Shown here: one piece after another, positions 1 through 9,185 of the stretch
How the letters are laid out: the number at the start of each line of letters is the position of its first letter
Position numbering within the stretch: the first letter of the stretch is position 1
NCBI RefSeq assembly: GCF_035306585.1
Contig: NZ_DATGNU010000131.1
Span: 1 to 21,529, forward strand
From: Galbibacter sp035306585
GTDB lineage: Bacteria > Bacteroidota > Bacteroidia > Flavobacteriales > Flavobacteriaceae
Direction: 5' to 3'
Length of the DNA stretch: 21,529 nt
The notes under the pieces: generated by a model
Databases searched by the model: none
Told to the model about the DNA's origin: nothing
The model's input: only the letters and a program-made list of their open reading frames with translations
Program-made: the position numbers and the translations under genes

Positions 1-3000
1 TAATCGTTATTTTTGTATTGGTCATTTTCCTTGGAAACTGGCGGGGCGGGGTTATTGTAGCCTCCACAATTCCACTATCATTGTTGTTTGCCTTTGTGAT
101 GATGCACATCTTTGATGTTTGGGCCAATTTAATGAGTCTTGGTGCCATCGACTTTGGGATTATTGTTGATGGCGCTGTAATTATTGTGGAAAGCATCGTT
201 TTTGTGATTCACGGTCGTGTTGTGAAAGGGAAGCAATTAACCAGCGAAGAGAAAGATGAAATTGCTAGTACTTCATCGAAAAAAATGATGAATGCCGCCT
301 TTTTTGGACAGCTGATTATTTTGATTGTTTTTCTCCCTATTCTGACCTTGGAAGGCGTGGAAGGAAAGATGTTCAAGCCTATGGCGCTTACCTTTATTTT
401 TGCCATGCTTGGAGCGATGATTCTATGTCTTACTTATGTTCCAGCAGTTTCTTCTTTGTTTTTAAAGGCCAGTCCAGTAGGGAAAAAGAGTTGGGGAGAC
501 AGGGCTGTTAATTGGTTAGAAAAATGGTATGAAAAACTTCTTACCTCGGTTTTAAAGTCGGCAAGAATTGTAGTTGGAGGCTCCGTAGCACTTTTTGTAA
601 TATGCGTAGTGATCTTCACTAGAATGGGAGGTGAATTTATCCCTGAATTAGATGAGGGAGATATTGCCTTTCACATTATACTTAAACCGGGTAGTTCCCT
701 TGAAGAAGGCATCCAAACCTCGACTAAGATCGAAAAGTTGCTCCTTGATACCTACCCAGAGATCATTCAGATAGTGAGTCGCTTTGGAGTGTCAGATATT
801 CCAACAGACCCCATGCCTATGGATATGGGAGACAGCTTCATTATCTTAAAAGAAAAGAGCGAGTGGACCTCTGCCAAAACAAAGGGAGCCCTCATTGAAA
901 AGATGAAACAAACCTTGAGTGTCTTCCCTGGGGTGAGTTTTGAATTTTCACAGCCCATTGAGATGCGTTTTAATGAACTAATTTCAGGAGTACGTGAGGA
1001 CATTGCTGTTAAGCTATATGGGGAAGATTTAGATGTTTTAGCTTCCAAGGCTCAGGAAATGGGACGGCTAATCAGTACCGTTGAAGGGATCTCGGATTTG
1101 AAAGTGGAGACCACCACAGGCCTTCCGCAGATAACGGTCAATTATAAACGAAACAAAATAGCGCAGTACGGTCTATCGATCAAGGATCTTAACACGCTAG
1201 TTAGCGCTGCATTTGCCGGTGGTCATGCTGGTGTGGTTTTCCAAGGAGAACGGCGCATTGAATTAGTGGTTCGTCTAGCCGATACCTACCGCTCTACTAT
1301 TGATGATCTTAAAAATTTATATGTTCCTTTGGCCTCTGGTACGCATATTCCATTGCGGGAAGTAGCTGATATTAGTTACCAAAGGGGACCGATGCAGATC
1401 AGTCGAGAGAACACCAATCGACGAACCTATGTTGGGATCAATATTAGGGATCGCGATGTGAAATCAGTGGTCGAGGATATTAAGAAAAAGTTAGCTGCAG
1501 AGCTGGAGTTGCCTGCTGGTTATTACATCCGATATGGAGGTGCTTTTGAAAACTTTGAGCGCGCTATTTATAAACTTGAGATTGTCGTGCCTATTGCGCT
1601 TATACTAATTTTTGTGATGATTTATTTTGCGCTTAATTCCTTTAAACAAACCAGTATGATCTATGTGGCGATTCCTTTAGCGGCCATAGGGGGCGTGCTC
1701 TCCCTTTGGATTAGAGGAATGCCCTTTAGCATATCTGCTGGAGTAGGGTTTATTGTGCTATTCGGAGTAGCGGTATTAAATGGACTGGTGTTAATTAGTG
1801 GATTGAATGAACTTAAAAACCAGGGGGTATCGGATCTTCATAAGCGTATCCGACTTGGGGTCAAAAGGCGTATTCGTCCGATATTGTTAACAGCCCTAAC
1901 GGATGTTTTGGGCTTTTTACCTATGGCAGTTTCGGTATCCTCGGGGGCAGAGGTACAGCGACCATTAGCTACGGTAGTTATAGGAGGAATGATCTCCTCC
2001 ACGCTTTTAACATTATTTGTTCTTCCGATTCTCTATAAGTGGACTGAAGAACGATCTTTAAAGGTTACATTAAAAGCACCGTCGAAAGTATTCTTGTTAG
2101 TAGTAGGGCTTTGTGTCGGTGTGTCCGTGACGGCTCAGGATTCCAAGCAAGCTGCTCTGAAGAACACTTCAAAAGATTTTAAGGTAATTGATCAGCAGCA
2201 GGCCGTTGCATTGGCATTGAAAAATTTTCCGTTACTCAAGGGGAAGAATTTAGAGATTCAACAGCAGAAAGCTTTGAGAAAATCAGCATGGGATTTGGGA
2301 ACCACTACGGTGTTTACAGGTGGAGAGGAAATCAATGATGGCAATGGTGTGTATACCACCATAGGGTTGCAGCAACAAGATATCGATATTTTTGGAATAG
2401 CCGCTAAACTTCGCCAAGGTAAAGAACAAATTGCCTTGGCCGAAAAGGCCTATGAACTTTCTAGCCTTCAAGTGGCACAAGAGGTAAAAGTAGCATGGGT
2501 GAAGGCGTATGTAGCCAAAAAAGAACTGGAAGCCTACAAAAGGCTTGACTCGTTATACCATGAATTTGAACGTGCCGTGGCACTGCGCTATGAGGTGGAA
2601 GCTATTTCACGATTGCAATGGTTGTCGGCCAAAAATCAGGTATCTCAAATATATCTTAAAACAAAACAGCGTCAGGGAGATTATAACATCGCCTTGGAGA
2701 AGTTAAATCGCTGGTTGGGTGAAGAGGAGTTCTATCAGGTTAGTCCATCTCTGGAGACTAATTTTTCACCACTGCAGTCATTTGGTGCAGACTCGCTTGA
2801 TCACCCTGCATTAGCACTGTATCAGCAAGAGGTGGAAGTGGCCAAGGCTCATTATAAAAGTATTCGTTCTGAGTTTCTTCCTAAATTAAGTATCCAAGGA
2901 GGAAAACAGGAGGTAAATGACAATGGGGGGTTCTACAGCTTTCAAGCTGGGCTATCGATACCGCTGCTCTCTGGTAAATCCTACGCTCAAGCTAAGGCAG

Positions 3001-3320
3001 CACAAATTGAGACTCAAATAGCAAGGCAAACAGCCATCTATCAAAGCGCCACCCTGGAGTCCAATTACCGAGCGGCTCTTGAGACTTATCTCAAGTGGGA
3101 AGCGTCCTGGAAATTTTACCAAAGCAATGCCTTACCACTGGCTAGGGAGCAACAAAAGGCTGCTCTTATGGCATTTAATGAAGGCGCCATTGCATACGTG
3201 CAATTCACCCAACTATTGGATAAAGTAGTGGAATTGGAACTGGATGCTTTGGATGCTCTTGAGAATTATCTTGAGGCCCGAGCAAGACTTGAATTTTTCG
3301 CAATTGATAAAACAAATTAA
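1..3320 (+). CDS. Heavy-metal efflux RND pump (CzcA type) fused to a TolC-like outer-membrane channel, 5' truncated by the window
   Basis: The gene enters open from the left edge (first full codon at base 3; 1105 residues visible), so its true start lies outside. The first ~680 visible residues are the second part of a proton-driven inner-membrane metal pump of the CusA/CzcA family. They include the segment FLGNWRGG, the membrane motif DFGIIVDGAVIIVE, whose D, D and E (visible residues 50, 56, 63) have the 6- and 7-residue spacing of the proton-relay acids of CzcA, a large periplasmic domain, and a second set of membrane helices from about residue 525. After a hydrophobic stretch (about 696-712, ending SVTAQ) comes an outer-membrane efflux domain in two repeats, with long helices and short strand segments. 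Such pump-channel fusions are, as I recall, common in Bacteroidota. The gene ends one base before the adaptor gene. The metal (Co/Zn/Cd or Cu/Ag) cannot be told from this fragment. Confidence 0.9.
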   Translation, partial: IVIFVLVIFLGNWRGGVIVASTIPLSLLFAFVMMHIFDVWANLMSLGAIDFGIIVDGAVIIVESIVFVIHGRVVKGKQLTSEEKDEIASTSSKKMMNAAFFGQLIILIVFLPILTLEGVEGKMFKPMALTFIFAMLGAMILCLTYVPAVSSLFLKASPVGKKSWGDRAVNWLEKWYEKLLTSVLKSARIVVGGSVALFVICVVIFTRMGGEFIPELDEGDIAFHIILKPGSSLEEGIQTSTKIEKLLLDTYPEIIQIVSRFGVSDIPTDPMPMDMGDSFIILKEKSEWTSAKTKGALIEKMKQTLSVFPGVSFEFSQPIEMRFNELISGVREDIAVKLYGEDLDVLASKAQEMGRLISTVEGISDLKVETTTGLPQITVNYKRNKIAQYGLSIKDLNTLVSAAFAGGHAGVVFQGERRIELVVRLADTYRSTIDDLKNLYVPLASGTHIPLREVADISYQRGPMQISRENTNRRTYVGINIRDRDVKSVVEDIKKKLAAELELPAGYYIRYGGAFENFERAIYKLEIVVPIALILIFVMIYFALNSFKQTSMIYVAIPLAAIGGVLSLWIRGMPFSISAGVGFIVLFGVAVLNGLVLISGLNELKNQGVSDLHKRIRLGVKRRIRPILLTALTDVLGFLPMAVSVSSGAEVQRPLATVVIGGMISSTLLTLFVLPILYKWTEERSLKVTLKAPSKVFLLVVGLCVGVSVTAQDSKQAALKNTSKDFKVIDQQQAVALALKNFPLLKGKNLEIQQQKALRKSAWDLGTTTVFTGGEEINDGNGVYTTIGLQQQDIDIFGIAAKLRQGKEQIALAEKAYELSSLQVAQEVKVAWVKAYVAKKELEAYKRLDSLYHEFERAVALRYEVEAISRLQWLSAKNQVSQIYLKTKQRQGDYNIALEKLNRWLGEEEFYQVSPSLETNFSPLQSFGADSLDHPALALYQQEVEVAKAHYKSIRSEFLPKLSIQGGKQEVNDNGGFYSFQAGLSIPLLSGKSYAQAKAAQIETQIARQTAIYQSATLESNYRAALETYLKWEASWKFYQSNALPLAREQQKAALMAFNEGAIAYVQFTQLLDKVVELELDALDALENYLEARARLEFFAIDKTN

Positions 3321-3321
3321 A

Positions 3322-4503
3322 ATGAATAGGTTATATAAAAAAATGAATCTTTTAATGGTGCTTTGCGCTATTTTACCACTAGTAGGTTGTGGTGATAATT
3401 CCAAAACTTCGCCTGCAGATTCCTCTGAGCACCTCACTGAAACTATTCAAGAGACGATGCTCACTGCGCAACAATTTAAAGCATTGGGCATGGAGGTTGA
3501 TAGTTTACAAAAAAGGAATTTGCAGGGATATGTTGCCACCAACGGCTGGCTAGAGGTCCCACCTCAAAATGAGGCAGTGGTAACTTCGGTCTTTGGAGTT
3601 AATGTAGCTAAAATCCTTGTCATAGAAGGAGAACAGGTCAAAGCGGGCCAAGTGTTGGCCTATATCTCACATCCTAGTTTAATTCAAAAACAAACGGATT
3701 ATCTAAATGCCTTCCACCAGTACGATTTACAACAAAAAGAGTTTGCGCGCCAGGAGAAATTATACCAAGCTGGGGTGGGCTCCGGTGAAACCTATCAAAG
3801 AGCGGAATCTGCGTTGCGTCACTCCAAAAGTAGTATGCTAGGGCTGGAGTCTCAGCTGCGTTTGCTGCATTTAAATCCTACGAAAATACAGCAAGGGTAT
3901 ATAACCGAGCGTATTCCTGTAATCTCTCCAATTGATGGGGCAGTGCACAAGGTGAATGTTAAGACAGCTCAGTTTGTCCAGGCGCAAAATCCGATGTTTG
4001 AAATTGTAAATACGCATCATGTTCATGCCGATTTATTGGTTTATGAAAAAGATGCCGCTAAGGTAAGACAGGGTCAAAGTGTACGATTTACGGTGGAATC
4101 TTTCCCAACGAAGGAGCTTGAAGCTCGTATTATTTCGGTGGGTAAAACTTTTGAAAAGGACCCTAAAGCCATTCATGTTCATGCAGAAATAACGCAAAAG
4201 CCCGAAGGATTAATCCCTGGAATGTATGTGCAGGGTAGAATTCTTGTAGATAGCACCATGTCGATTGCATTGCCAGAGAGTGCTGTTGCAAAACAAGGGG
4301 AGGACTATGTTGTCTTTACCGCTGAGCGGGAAGGGGAGGATTGGTCATTTAAACCAGTGGAAGTTGTTCCGGGACTTACTACAGGGTCTTGGACAAAGTT
4401 GGAGTTTCTCAGCCCCGTTACACCCCAAACAAAGTTCGCCTATAATAATGCGTATTACCTGATGGCTCAGATGAACAAAGCTGAAGCAGGGCATCATCAT
4501 TGA
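3322..4503 (+). CDS. Periplasmic adaptor (membrane-fusion) lipoprotein of the metal efflux pump, CzcB/CusB type
   Basis: This 393-residue protein should link the inner-membrane pump to the outer-membrane channel. It begins with a lipoprotein signal peptide with lipobox LVGC (lipidated Cys at residue 23). A split biotinyl/lipoyl-like domain surrounds a helical hairpin rich in Gln, Lys and Glu (roughly residues 125-190). The second half of the lipoyl-like fold includes VISPIDGAVHKVNV, and a beta-barrel domain includes LIPGMYVQGRILV. The protein ends in GHHH after several Met/His residues, which could bind metal. I chose the ATG at 3322 because it directly precedes a proper signal peptide and follows the pump stop codon by one base; an upstream in-frame ATG at 3244 would lie inside the pump gene and bury the signal peptide. 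The pair is translationally coupled. Confidence 0.92.
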   Translation: MNRLYKKMNLLMVLCAILPLVGCGDNSKTSPADSSEHLTETIQETMLTAQQFKALGMEVDSLQKRNLQGYVATNGWLEVPPQNEAVVTSVFGVNVAKILVIEGEQVKAGQVLAYISHPSLIQKQTDYLNAFHQYDLQQKEFARQEKLYQAGVGSGETYQRAESALRHSKSSMLGLESQLRLLHLNPTKIQQGYITERIPVISPIDGAVHKVNVKTAQFVQAQNPMFEIVNTHHVHADLLVYEKDAAKVRQGQSVRFTVESFPTKELEARIISVGKTFEKDPKAIHVHAEITQKPEGLIPGMYVQGRILVDSTMSIALPESAVAKQGEDYVVFTAEREGEDWSFKPVEVVPGLTTGSWTKLEFLSPVTPQTKFAYNNAYYLMAQMNKAEAGHHH

Positions 4504-4513
4504 TGATTTTGCG

Positions 4514-4570
4514 CTATTGAAAACAAGTGCTGTTTCCTATATAAGAAAAGGAAACAGCACTGGTCAATAG
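4514..4570 (+). terminator. Long hairpin after the metal-efflux genes, probable (perhaps bidirectional) terminator
   Basis: A perfect 12-base inverted repeat (agtgctgtttcc at 4526-4537, ggaaacagcact at 4550-4561) with a 12-base loop is flanked by a second matched pair, ctattg (4514-4519) and caatag (4565-4570). It sits 10 bases after the adaptor stop and before the convergent trpA end. There is only a weak T-tract (agggttttgt), so it may act as a transcript end or as a 3' stabiliser. Confidence 0.6.
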
Positions 4571-4611
4571 AGGGTTTTGTAAGGTCATTTTATCTGCTGG
4601 TCCTACCTTTT

Positions 4612-4638
4612 AATCCGGTAGCCTTAAGCTACTGGTTT
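4612..4638 (-). terminator. Weak hairpin downstream of trpA
   Basis: An 11-base imperfect inverted repeat (4612-4622 with 4628-4638, loop cttaa) lies 26 bases beyond the trpA stop. Read on the trp-operon strand it has two mismatches; read on the + strand it has one G-U and one U-U. No clear T-run follows on either strand. It is the best candidate I see for the 3' end of the trp transcript, but it is not convincing. Confidence 0.3.
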
Positions 4639-4663
4639 AGAAAACAGGATGCATTGCGGTTTA

Positions 4664-5425
4664 TCAAAGGATGCTTTTTATAAAGGGATCGATCCCTGAG
4701 ATGCCTTTCTCTGTAAGGGTTTTTATAAAGGCTGATCCTATAATAGCTCCTTTGGTATACTGGGTAGCACTCTGGAAGGTTTCTTTATTACTGATTCCAA
4801 AACCTACGATTTGTGGCGCTTGTAAATTCATCGATGCTACCTTTTTAAAGTAATCGGTTTGCTTGTCTGAGAATGTATTTTTAGCTCCAGTAACACTTGC
4901 CGAACTCACCATGTATATGAACCCTTTTGATACAGTATCTATAAGTTCAATTCGCTCTTTGGAGGTTTGTGGTGTAATAAGAAAAATATTGATTAGGTCG
5001 TATTTCTCAAACATCTCTTGATACGCTTGGTGGTAAACATCCACAGGTAGGTCAGGAACAATCAAACCATCGATGCCAATTTCTTGACACTTTTGGCAAA
5101 ATTTCGCTACTCCATATTGTAGTATAGGGTTGAAATACCCCATGATAATCAATGGTATTTGAACGGTTTTTCGAATGTCCTTTAACTGCTCGAAGAGTTT
5201 CTCTGACGACATGCCATTTTTTAAAGCTTTTGTGGAGCTTTCTTGAATGGTTGGGCCATCTGCTAAGGGATCTGAAAAGGGTAGTCCTATCTCAAGCATA
5301 TCCACCCCACTTTTTTCAAGTTGTTCGATAATGGGAACGGTATCCTCTAATGCTGGATACCCAGCGGTAAAATAGATCGAGAGAAGTTTATCAGACTCTT
5401 GTAATTTTTTATTGATTCTATTCAT
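4664..5425 (-). CDS. trpA: Tryptophan synthase alpha subunit
   Basis: Splits indole-3-glycerol phosphate to indole and glyceraldehyde 3-phosphate; indole is channelled to TrpB in the alpha2beta2 complex in the cytoplasm. The 253-residue protein has the motif LEIGLPFSDPLADGPTIQ with the two catalytic acids Glu45 and Asp56 (E49 and D60 in E. coli numbering), and the phosphate-binding Gly-rich ends of a TIM barrel (VGFGIS near residue 209 and AIIGSAF near 228). Length is near the family norm. It is the last gene of the trp operon, 25 bases after trpB. Start ATG at 5425 is followed by a normal TrpA N-terminus. Confidence 0.97.
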   Translation of the reverse strand: MNRINKKLQESDKLLSIYFTAGYPALEDTVPIIEQLEKSGVDMLEIGLPFSDPLADGPTIQESSTKALKNGMSSEKLFEQLKDIRKTVQIPLIIMGYFNPILQYGVAKFCQKCQEIGIDGLIVPDLPVDVYHQAYQEMFEKYDLINIFLITPQTSKERIELIDTVSKGFIYMVSSASVTGAKNTFSDKQTDYFKKVASMNLQAPQIVGFGISNKETFQSATQYTKGAIIGSAFIKTLTEKGISGIDPFIKSIL

Positions 5426-5450
5426 TGTAATGCGTTTTTAAAATTTAAGG

Positions 5451-6629
5451 TTAAAGATCGAAATAACGGATATAGGTATCTAGATCTTTATCGCCCCTTC
5501 CCGATAAGCTGATCACAACAATGTCGTCTTTTTTAAAGGAGGTATGTTCAAATATCGCTAGAGCGTGCGCGCTTTCTATGGCAGGAATAATTCCTTCTGT
5601 TTTACATAGTTCAAGACCAGCCCTCATTGCTTGCTCATCGGTGGCTGAGTAAAAGGTTCCTCTTTTAGTGCGGTATAAATGGGCATGCATAGGGCCAACT
5701 CCAGGGTAATCCAACCCTGCCGAAATGGAATAGGGTTCTGTGATCTGTCCATCTGGGGTTTGCATTAAAAGGGTTTTACAACCGTGAATAATACCTTCTT
5801 TTCCAAGCTGGGAGGTGGCGGCACTTTCTCCAGATTGAATTCCTTTACCAGCTGCTTCTACGGCAATAATATGGACCTTTTCATTGTCTAGAAAATGGTA
5901 ATATGTTCCCGCAGCATTACTACCTCCTCCAATACAAGCCACCACATAATCAGGATAATCTCTTCCTTCTTTTTCTTGAAGCTGCCATTTTATCTCCTGT
6001 GAAATAACACTTTGAAATCTGGTCACCATATCCGGGTATGGGTGTGGGCCGATGGCCGATCCGATTATATAATGGGTGTCCACTGGATTGTTGATCCAAT
6101 CTCGGATAGCTTCATTAGTCGCATCCTTAAGGGTTCTACTGCCTGATAACGCTGGGCGTACCTCGGCTCCTAACATTTTCATTCTAGCTACATTGGGGGC
6201 CTGACGCTCAATGTCAATCTCACCCATATAAACGACACACTTTATATCTGCAAGGGCGCAAACTGTCGCTGTTGCTACCCCGTGCTGACCAGCGCCTGTT
6301 TCAGCGATGATACGATTTTTACCCAATCGTTTTGCTAGAAGAATCTGACCTATGGTGTTGTTAATTTTGTGTGCTCCGGTATGGTTGAGGTCCTCCCTTT
6401 TTAGATATACCTTCGTACCGTGTTTTTTGGAAAGCCCTTTAGCGAAATATAAAGGTGAGGGCCTACCAACATAATCTTTCAGTAGCTGATTGAATTCTTT
6501 TATAAAGGATTCCTCTCCCATGATCTTAAGGTATTCTTGGCGGAGTTTCTCTACATTAGGGTAGAGCATCTCAGGGATGTATGCTCCTCCAAATTCTCCG
6601 TAATATCCTTGCTTATTAACGTGATACAT
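5451..6629 (-). CDS. trpB: Tryptophan synthase beta subunit
   Basis: PLP enzyme that condenses indole with L-serine to give L-tryptophan, the last step of the pathway. The 392-residue protein shows the TrpB N-terminus YYGEFGGAYIPE, the PLP-lysine motif HTGAHKINN (Lys88), the glutamate-containing loop ETGAGQHG, the PLP-phosphate loop GGGSNAAG near residue 235, and the C-terminal SGRGDKD. It is a standard TrpB1, not the TrpB2 type, consistent with its position beside trpA. It lies 30 bases after trpF with no strong ribosome-binding site, as is usual in this phylum. Confidence 0.97.
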   Translation of the reverse strand: MYHVNKQGYYGEFGGAYIPEMLYPNVEKLRQEYLKIMGEESFIKEFNQLLKDYVGRPSPLYFAKGLSKKHGTKVYLKREDLNHTGAHKINNTIGQILLAKRLGKNRIIAETGAGQHGVATATVCALADIKCVVYMGEIDIERQAPNVARMKMLGAEVRPALSGSRTLKDATNEAIRDWINNPVDTHYIIGSAIGPHPYPDMVTRFQSVISQEIKWQLQEKEGRDYPDYVVACIGGGSNAAGTYYHFLDNEKVHIIAVEAAGKGIQSGESAATSQLGKEGIIHGCKTLLMQTPDGQITEPYSISAGLDYPGVGPMHAHLYRTKRGTFYSATDEQAMRAGLELCKTEGIIPAIESAHALAIFEHTSFKKDDIVVISLSGRGDKDLDTYIRYFDL

Positions 6630-6659
6630 ATACTTATACTTTTTAATTGAGACCTGCCA

Positions 6660-7319
6660 TTATCTGGAGGAAATCTCTTCTAATTTTGTTTTAAACTCTT
6701 TGACTAATGTGCTGTTTTTTAACCCTGGTTCCTCTTCAAATTGACTGTTGACATCAATGGCATGAACCGGTAATGAAGAAGCTATTTTTTCTATGGCCTC
6801 AAGCTGTGCAATACCAATGCCTCCACTTAGGAAAAAGGGTTTCTCAGAGGGGTAATTGTTTAAAAGTTCCCAATTAAAGGTATATCCGTTACCTCCTGCG
6901 TATGCTCCTTTGGTATCAAATAAGAAATAATCGACCAAGGGTTCATATGTTTTTAAGGTGGAAAAATCAAAATGGTCTTTAATGGAAAATACTTTAATTA
7001 TAAATGGGGACTTATCAATGGTGCCTCTTTGAGCCTCTTGCTGTAACTTCGATTTTAATTGCTTTATGTAGGCTGTTGACTCGCTTCCATGAAGCTGAAT
7101 TCCATTGAGTTTAAATTGGCTTACTTTCTCTGAAACTTCGTCTATGTTGGCCTTTACAAATACCCCTATTTTTTTGATGGACGCTGGAAGTTCGGGAAGT
7201 GGCCCCATGAAATTTCTAGGGGATTTTTCGTAAAAAATAAACCCGAGGTAATCTGGTGATAGATTTCCTACCTTTAGAATGTTTTCAGGGTATTTCATAC
7301 CACAAACCTTTAGCTTCAT
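6660..7319 (-). CDS. trpF: Phosphoribosylanthranilate isomerase
   Basis: Catalyses the Amadori rearrangement of phosphoribosylanthranilate to CdRP, step three from anthranilate. The 219-residue TIM-barrel protein has the N-terminal KVCGM with catalytic Cys6, the segment GIQLHGSE, FDTKGAYAGG with Asp135 as probable acid, and the phosphate-binding FFLSGGIG and AIDVNSQFEEEPGLKN. The start ATG overlaps the trpC stop by four bases (ATGA), so the two are translationally coupled. TrpF and TrpC are separate proteins here, unlike the fused TrpCF of enteric bacteria. A loop of extra residues (about 90-104) between barrel elements is slightly longer than in many TrpF proteins. Confidence 0.95.
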   Translation of the reverse strand: MKLKVCGMKYPENILKVGNLSPDYLGFIFYEKSPRNFMGPLPELPASIKKIGVFVKANIDEVSEKVSQFKLNGIQLHGSESTAYIKQLKSKLQQEAQRGTIDKSPFIIKVFSIKDHFDFSTLKTYEPLVDYFLFDTKGAYAGGNGYTFNWELLNNYPSEKPFFLSGGIGIAQLEAIEKIASSLPVHAIDVNSQFEEEPGLKNSTLVKEFKTKLEEISSR

Positions 7320-8098
7320 AACAATTGGGATATAAATGTTTTAGCACTTTCTCCTGGAAGATCGGTTTTCATAAAATTCTCTCCAATTAAAAAACCTTTA
7401 TATCCGTAGGGCTGAAGTTCTTTTATAGCTTCTGTGCTACTGATGCCGCTCTCTGATACCTTTACGAATTCATCTGGAATACGCGCTGCCAAGGATTTGC
7501 TAATCTCCAAACTGACCTCGAAGTTCTTTAAATTTCTGTTATTGACTCCAAGGAGGTCAATACTGGGCATGATCGATTTTTGAAGTTCTTCATCATTGTG
7601 AACCTCTAATAAAACCTCCAATCCAATGGATTTGGCGGTTTCACTCAGCGATTTTATTTCTTGCCGATCCAATAGGGCAGCAATAAGCAAAATCACATCA
7701 GCCCCATAAGCCTTGGCTTCAATGATTTGATAGGGGTCAAATATGAATTCTTTCCGAAGTAAGGGGATCGTTACCGAGGCTCTTGCAAGGAGCAAATCAT
7801 CTAATGATCCACCAAAATATTTTCCATCGGTAAGAATTGACATCCCACAAGCGCCTGCTTCTTTATAACCAATGGCGACTTGGTCTACATTAAGTCCATG
7901 GTTGATAATGGACTTTGATGGGGAACGTCTTTTGTGTTCTGCAATGATACCAGTTTTACTTTCCTTTAAACGCGCGCTTAAAGAAGGAGAATCCCTATTA
8001 AATAATACGCTTTGCTCTAACTGCGTTACTGGTATTAGTGACTTTTTTAAGGCCACTTCCTTTTTTTTGTCAGCAAATATTTTTTCTAATATATTCAT
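7316..8098 (-). CDS. trpC: Indole-3-glycerol-phosphate synthase
   Basis: Closes the indole ring by decarboxylating CdRP to indole-3-glycerol phosphate. The 260-residue TIM-barrel protein has IIAEHKRRSPSKS, with Glu54 and Lys56 in the catalytic positions, the second catalytic lysine in PLLRKEFIFD (Lys116), the GVNNRNLKNF strand and the phosphate-binding SESGIS and GFLIGENFM. The usual motif is AEIKRASPS; here His replaces Ile and Arg replaces Ala, both outside the catalytic residues. It lies 21 bases after trpD and overlaps trpF. Confidence 0.96.
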   Translation of the reverse strand: MNILEKIFADKKKEVALKKSLIPVTQLEQSVLFNRDSPSLSARLKESKTGIIAEHKRRSPSKSIINHGLNVDQVAIGYKEAGACGMSILTDGKYFGGSLDDLLLARASVTIPLLRKEFIFDPYQIIEAKAYGADVILLIAALLDRQEIKSLSETAKSIGLEVLLEVHNDEELQKSIMPSIDLLGVNNRNLKNFEVSLEISKSLAARIPDEFVKVSESGISSTEAIKELQPYGYKGFLIGENFMKTDLPGESAKTFISQLL

Positions 8099-8119
8099 AA
8101 CCTAAAACGGTTTTTCTTT

Positions 8120-9115
8120 TTAATTTAGACTCAAGTCTCGGATGTTTTCAAAGGCTGCTAAGGCTTTTTTACTAAGGAGCGATTCTTTAGCGAGTTGAAA
8201 TCCTTCCATCGGACTCAGCCCTTTTACAGTAGCTATGGCCACCGCTGCATTGGCACAGACAACATTGTTTTGTGCTTCACTTCCCTGTCCCGCTAGTACT
8301 TGGGTGAAGATTCTCGCTGCGGATTCTACACTATCACCACCATATATCGCAGACTGATCGTGTCCTTTTACTCCAAAATCATCTGCCGACAACATTTGTT
8401 CGGTGTGATTTCTGATTACTTTCGCTCTGGAGGTTAAAGAGATCTCATCATAACCATCTAGGGCGTGTACGATGGCGTAATTTTTATCGGTGTTTTGATA
8501 TAAATACGCATACATGCGTGCAAGTTCCAAATTGTATACCCCCACCATTTGATTTTTAGGAAAAGCGGGATTTACCATCGGTCCTAGGGTGTTGAAAAAT
8601 GTTTTAACAGCCAATTCTTTTCTAATAGGCGCTACATTTTTCATGGCAGGGTGGAATAGGGGAGCATGCAGAAAGCAAATACCCGCCTGGTCGATGGATC
8701 GCTTTAAAAAATCAGGATCATTTGAGAATTGTATGCCTAGATGCTGCATTACATTACTAGAGCCGCATTTTGAAGAAACGCCGTAATTTCCGTGTTTGGT
8801 CACATGAACTCCAGCACCAGCAGTCACAAAGGAGGCCAGTGTAGAGATATTAAAGGTGTCTTTTCCGTCTCCACCTGTACCGCAAAGATCAATGGTGTTA
8901 TATCCATCTAGATCCACGGGAATGCAAAGTTCCAGCAAGGCATCTCGGAAGCCTTCTAACTCTTCAATGGTAATGCTACGCATCATATATACTGTTAAGA
9001 ATGCTGCTATCTGACTCGGATTATAGGAGCCGATTGAGATGTTAACGAGCACATTTTTTGCCTCTTCCTTGGAAATGGTTTCGTGATTAATTAATCTATT
9101 TAATAATGCTTTCAT
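8120..9115 (-). CDS. trpD: Anthranilate phosphoribosyltransferase
   Basis: Transfers phosphoribose from PRPP to anthranilate. The 331-residue protein has the PRPP-binding Gly-rich loop GTGGDGKDTFNIST (from about residue 79), the KHGNYGVSSKCGSSNVMQHLG segment split by conserved Ser and Cys residues, and the NPAFPKNQMVGVY and HALDGYDEISLT segments typical of TrpD. It is a stand-alone TrpD, not fused to the glutaminase domain. The 70-base gap to trpG upstream is the longest inside the operon; I see no promoter or hairpin in it. Confidence 0.96.
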   Translation of the reverse strand: MKALLNRLINHETISKEEAKNVLVNISIGSYNPSQIAAFLTVYMMRSITIEELEGFRDALLELCIPVDLDGYNTIDLCGTGGDGKDTFNISTLASFVTAGAGVHVTKHGNYGVSSKCGSSNVMQHLGIQFSNDPDFLKRSIDQAGICFLHAPLFHPAMKNVAPIRKELAVKTFFNTLGPMVNPAFPKNQMVGVYNLELARMYAYLYQNTDKNYAIVHALDGYDEISLTSRAKVIRNHTEQMLSADDFGVKGHDQSAIYGGDSVESAARIFTQVLAGQGSEAQNNVVCANAAVAIATVKGLSPMEGFQLAKESLLSKKALAAFENIRDLSLN

Positions 9116-9185
9116 AAGGTTTGCTATATTCTAAAAATTGTTTAATTGCTTTGGCTAATTTTTGTCGGTTGGATGCTCGATCCTC

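Noticed and set aside
2052..2190. Pump-channel fusion as a sequencing error or lost stop codon
   Set aside because: The frame is open throughout, both domains look intact, and fused forms of this type are known in Bacteroidota as far as I recall.
3244..3321. Upstream in-frame ATG that would extend the adaptor lipoprotein by 26 residues
   Set aside because: It overlaps the end of the pump gene and would bury the lipoprotein signal peptide; the ATG at 3322 is one base past the pump stop and begins a proper signal.
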